Notes under the pieces: generated by a model
Database searches by the model: none
Told to the model about the DNA's origin: nothing
Seen by the model: the letters and a program-made list of their open reading frames with translations, nothing else
Shown here: in pieces, positions 4,913-7,429 of the stretch
Layout: each line of letters begins with the position of its first letter
Position numbering within the stretch: position 1 is the stretch's first letter
Program-made: the position numbers and the translations under genes
NCBI GenBank assembly: GCA_006227785.1
Contig: SBFU01000173.1
Coordinates: 1-7,429, forward strand
Reading direction: 5' to 3'
Length of the DNA stretch: 7,429 nucleotides
Source: Burkholderiales bacterium
GTDB lineage: Bacteria; Pseudomonadota; Gammaproteobacteria; Burkholderiales; Burkholderiaceae_C

Positions 4913-6367
4913 GTGAGCAGCTCCATCACCGATCTGGACGCCAGCGATCTGTCAGCCGCCATCCATGCGCGCGGGGTCTCGTGCCATGACGTCATGCAGG
5001 CGTTTCTGAAACGGATCGGGGACTTCAACCCGCAGTTGAATGCCATCGTCAACCTGAGGCCTGAACAAGACCTTCTGGCCGAGGCGACGCGATGCGATCA
5101 GGAGATCGCCGCCGGCCAGTCGCGTGGCTGGCTGCATGGCCTGCCTCACGCCATCAAGGACACCTCGGCTGCCGCGGGCCTGCCCACCACCTACGGCTGT
5201 CGCCTGCTGGCCGGCAACACCGCGCGCAGCGACAGCATCATGGCAGCGCGCATCAGGGCGGCCGGTGCCATCGTGATCGGCAAGACCAATGTGCCCGAGT
5301 TCGGCCTGGGCTCGCACACCTTCAACGAGCTGTTCGGACTGACCCGCAACGCCTGGGACCCGGACGTCAGCGCGGGCGGCAGCAGTGGCGGCGCCTGTGC
5401 CGCGCTGGCCGCGCGCCTGCTGCCGGTGGCCGACGGTTCGGACTTCATGGGCTCGCTGCGCAACCCGGCCGCCTGGCACAACCTGTTTGGCCTGCGACCC
5501 AGCCAGGGCCTGGTGCCCTTCGGCCCGGGGCCCGACGTGTGGATCAGCCAGCTCGGCACCGAGGGCCCACTGGCGCGCAGCGTGCGCGACCTGACCCGCC
5601 TGCTGGCCACCCAGGCGGGGCACGACGCGCGCGTTCCCCTGTCCTGGTCGGATCCGGTGCTGGCCACCCTGGCCGAGCGCCTGCCCGCCGACGCCAGCCC
5701 GCTGCAGGGCCTGCGCATCGGCTGGTGGGGCGATCTGCAAGGCCATCTGGCCACCGAGCCCGGCGTGCTGACAGCCTGCGAATCGGCGCTGGCGCGCCTG
5801 GCCCGCGCCGGGGCCCGTGTGGAACCGCTGGCGCCCGGGTTTGACCCCGAGGCCTTGTGGCGGACCTGGCTGGTCTGGCGCCAGGCGCTCACGGCACCAC
5901 GCGTGGCCGCTGTGCTGGCGCTGCCGGGCGGGCGCGAGAAGCTCAAGCCCGAGGCCCTGTGGGAGCACGACCAGGCGCAGGCGCTTGACTTTGCCAGCTT
6001 TGAGAAGGCCTGCCAGGCTCGCACCACGTTCCTGCACCAGTTGCTGGCGGCGTTTGAACACCACGACCTGATTGCCTTGCCGGCCGCCCAGTGCTGGCCT
6101 TTCCCGGTCGAGCAACGCTGGCCCCGTGAGGTCGGGGGTCGTGCCATGGACACCTACCACCGCTGGATGGAGTGCACCATCTACGCCACCCTGGCCGGTG
6201 CCCCGGCCATCAGCGTGCCGGCCGGCTTCCACGCCAACGGCCGCTGGCCGATGGGTCTGCAACTGATCGCCCGCCCGCGGCACGATGCGCTGCTGCTGCG
6301 ATGGGCGGCGGCCTATGAGACCCTGATCGAGGATGGGCTGGCCCAACGGCCTGCGCTGCCACGCTAG
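4913..6367 (+). CDS. Amidase-signature (AS) family hydrolase
   Basis: A 484-residue Ser-cisSer-Lys amidase, expected to hydrolyse a small amide (R-CO-NH2) to acid and ammonia in the cytoplasm. Numbered from GTG 4913: the lysine is K82 in AIKD, the cis-serine S157 in AGGSSGG, and the nucleophile S181 in FMGSLRNPA. The spacings (75 and 24 residues) equal those of the K142/S217/S241 triad of mammalian fatty acid amide hydrolase. Also typical are HGLPHAIKD (75-83), IVIGKTNVPEFG (120-131), GLRPSQGLVP (193-202) and the C-terminal TLAGAPAISVPAG. The residue before the GS of the nucleophile motif is Met, where the common form is GGS. It is not likely GatA: no gatB or gatC is adjacent. Start: GTG 4913 has GGAG six bases upstream; GTG 4880 would overlap the EamA gene and lacks one. 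Position behind EamA suggests the pair may act on related compounds. Confidence 0.94.
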   Translation: MSSSITDLDASDLSAAIHARGVSCHDVMQAFLKRIGDFNPQLNAIVNLRPEQDLLAEATRCDQEIAAGQSRGWLHGLPHAIKDTSAAAGLPTTYGCRLLAGNTARSDSIMAARIRAAGAIVIGKTNVPEFGLGSHTFNELFGLTRNAWDPDVSAGGSSGGACAALAARLLPVADGSDFMGSLRNPAAWHNLFGLRPSQGLVPFGPGPDVWISQLGTEGPLARSVRDLTRLLATQAGHDARVPLSWSDPVLATLAERLPADASPLQGLRIGWWGDLQGHLATEPGVLTACESALARLARAGARVEPLAPGFDPEALWRTWLVWRQALTAPRVAAVLALPGGREKLKPEALWEHDQAQALDFASFEKACQARTTFLHQLLAAFEHHDLIALPAAQCWPFPVEQRWPREVGGRAMDTYHRWMECTIYATLAGAPAISVPAGFHANGRWPMGLQLIARPRHDALLLRWAAAYETLIEDGLAQRPALPR

Positions 6368-6400
6368 CCAGGCTGCCTGCACAACGACCCGGCCAGGCCC

Positions 6401-7198
6401 TCAATACGTCCCTGGGTACAGCCCGCCATCGGGCAGGATGTTCTGCCCGTTGATGTAGCCCGCGTGCACGCTGCACAGGAAAGCGCAGATGGCACCGAAC
6501 TCCTGCGGGGTGCCGAAACGCCGGGCCGGGATCTGGCCCATCTGGCTGGCCCGGACGTCGTCCAGTGCCTTGCCGGTCTTGCTGGCGGCACTGGCCAGGG
6601 TGGCCTGCAGGCGGTCGGTGTCGAACTTGCCGGGCAGCAGGTTGTTGAGGGTGACCCCTTTGGCTGCGATGCCGCTGCGCGCCAGGCCGGCGACAAAGCC
6701 GGTCAGGCCGCTGCGCGCGCCGTTGGACAGGCCCAGGATGTCGATGGGGGCCTTCACGGCGCTGCTGGTGATGTTGACCACGCGACCGAAACCGCGCCCG
6801 GCCATGCCGTCGACCGTGGCCTTGATGAGCTCGATGGGCGTGAGCATGTTGGCGTCGACCGCCTTGATCCAGGCTTCGCGGTCCCAGTCGCGGAAGTCGC
6901 CGGGCGGCGGACCACCGGCGTTGGTGACCACGATATCGAAGGCCGTGCCGGGGCCGCCGGCCACCGAGAAGGTCGCCGCACGGCCTTCTGGCGTGGTGAT
7001 GTCGGCGGCCACGGGCAGCACCTGCACACCCGGCGACTCGCCACGGATGCGCTCGGCCGAGGCGTTCAGCGCATCGGCACCACGTGCCACCATGACCAGG
7101 TTGACGCCTTCGGCGGCCAGCGCCTGCGCGCAGCCCAGCCCCAGGCCTTTGCTGGCGCCGCAGACCAGCGCCCATTTGCCTCTGATACCCAGGTCCAT
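6401..7198 (-). CDS. SDR-fold oxidoreductase with non-canonical active site (FabG-like)
   Basis: A 265-residue short-chain dehydrogenase/reductase fold. The cofactor-binding glycine motif is CGASKGLGLG (13-22), followed by an adenine-ring aspartate in AADIT (64-68), NAGG (93-96), the helix-4 asparagine N117, and NITSS (142-146). The classical YxxxK is absent: where it belongs, the protein reads SNGAR (158-162), so the catalytic Tyr is Ser and the Lys is Arg, while Ser145 is kept. This matches what I recall of the 'BKR-like SDR-like' conserved-domain subgroup, annotated as lacking a perfect tetrad. The C-terminal GYINGQNILPDGG is the usual SDR ending, so the protein is full length and not a decayed copy. 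ATG 7198 has AAGGAG six bases upstream. It lies 30 bp after a DMT transporter on the same strand, probably one operon, and converges with the amidase gene (33 bp between stops). Substrate and catalytic competence are unknown. Confidence 0.93.
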   Translation of the reverse strand: MDLGIRGKWALVCGASKGLGLGCAQALAAEGVNLVMVARGADALNASAERIRGESPGVQVLPVAADITTPEGRAATFSVAGGPGTAFDIVVTNAGGPPPGDFRDWDREAWIKAVDANMLTPIELIKATVDGMAGRGFGRVVNITSSAVKAPIDILGLSNGARSGLTGFVAGLARSGIAAKGVTLNNLLPGKFDTDRLQATLASAASKTGKALDDVRASQMGQIPARRFGTPQEFGAICAFLCSVHAGYINGQNILPDGGLYPGTY

Positions 7199-7204
7199 TC
7201 CTGT

Positions 7205-7210
7205 CTCCTT
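7205..7210 (-). promoter_or_regulatory. Ribosome binding site of the SDR gene
   Basis: Read on the minus strand this is AAGGAG, six bases before ATG 7198, a strong match in the short gap after the transporter gene. Confidence 0.8.
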
Positions 7211-7228
7211 GAAATTGCTTGAAGGTCG

Positions 7229-7429
7229 CTAGCGCCCGCCGGCGGCACCGGCCCTGGTGACCAGAAACACACCAGCCACCACCAGCACCGTGCCCGCCAG
7301 GATCCAGGCGTTGAACGGTTCGTCCAGAATCAGCACACCCATGGCGATGGTGGACATGGGGCCGATCATGCCGGTCTGCGCGGCCAGGCCGGCGCCGATG
7401 CGCTCGATGGCCATCATGACCATGATGAC
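7229..7429 (-). CDS. DMT/EamA-family transporter, C-terminal end (5' part outside window)
   Basis: The frame runs in from the window edge and ends with TAG at 7229-7231, showing the last 66 residues. They contain IERIGAGLAAQTGMIGPMST, then two hydrophobic segments (around TIAMGVLILDEPFNAW and ILAGTVLVVAGVFLVTR) that fit helices 9 and 10 of a drug/metabolite transporter; LILDEPF stands where the family has its LLLGE-type motif. The protein ends with a short Ala/Gly/Arg tail. Methionines near the edge are internal, not starts. The SDR gene begins 30 bp downstream with its own strong ribosome binding site, so co-transcription is likely. It is a different transporter from the one at 3940-4887. 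Confidence 0.85.
   Translation of the reverse strand, partial: VIMVMMAIERIGAGLAAQTGMIGPMSTIAMGVLILDEPFNAWILAGTVLVVAGVFLVTRAGAAGGR

Noticed and set aside
6369..6379. CAGGCTGCCTG inverted repeat between amidase and SDR stops as a terminator
   Set aside because: The stem is only 4 bp with a 3-base loop and there is no T-run; too weak to call.
4952..6382. 476-codon open frame antisense to the amidase gene
   Set aside because: A GC-rich shadow: the plus strand shows a complete amidase with its catalytic triad, while the antisense product is low-complexity (Gly, Arg, Gln, His rich) and has no recognisable motif.
6464..7222. Two long plus-strand frames opposite the SDR gene
   Set aside because: Both are shadows of a complete SDR reading frame with a strong ribosome binding site.

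Overview
The window reads as a chromosomal stretch from a GC-rich betaproteobacterium, most likely order Burkholderiales and plausibly family Comamonadaceae. The basis is the ileS-lspA gene pair, strong G/C preference at third codon positions, LspA and IleS wording typical of that group as I remember it, and an intergenic palindromic repeat whose conceptual translation reads 'PAKAG...IPACAGMT', a familiar annotation artefact in such genomes. This placement is an inference; no marker here fixes the genus.

Layout. (1) Bases 1-1402, plus strand: the 3' third of ileS, overlapping by one base (TGATG) with lspA. (2) Bases 1403-1636: a gene-free spacer with two facing palindromic units and a 21-bp tandem repeat, then a weak promoter and a clear ribosome binding site. 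(3) Bases 1637-2785, plus: a class V PLP-dependent aminotransferase. (4) Bases 2795-3787, minus: an NADPH:quinone oxidoreductase of the QorA type, convergent with the aminotransferase; one hairpin contains both stop codons. (5) Bases 3788-3939: a divergent promoter region with two copies of a GGCATGCC palindrome. (6) Bases 3940-4887, plus: a ten-helix EamA/DMT transporter, followed 25 bp later by an amidase-signature hydrolase (4913-6367). (7) Bases 6401-7198, minus: an SDR-fold protein whose YxxxK catalytic motif is replaced, and upstream of it, 30 bp away, the last 66 residues of a second DMT transporter cut by the window edge.

Functionally, ileS-lspA is a conserved housekeeping pair (tRNA charging and lipoprotein maturation). 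The rest is small-molecule metabolism and transport: a transaminase, a quinone reductase, and two 'transporter plus cytoplasmic enzyme' pairs (EamA-amidase, DMT-SDR). No phage, insertion sequence, CRISPR, toxin-antitoxin or defence gene is visible, and no RNA gene was recognised. I do not see a convincing new multi-gene system. The unexplained signals are small-scale: the repeat cluster after lspA, the stop-codon hairpin, the twin palindromes at the EamA promoter, and the altered SDR active site.
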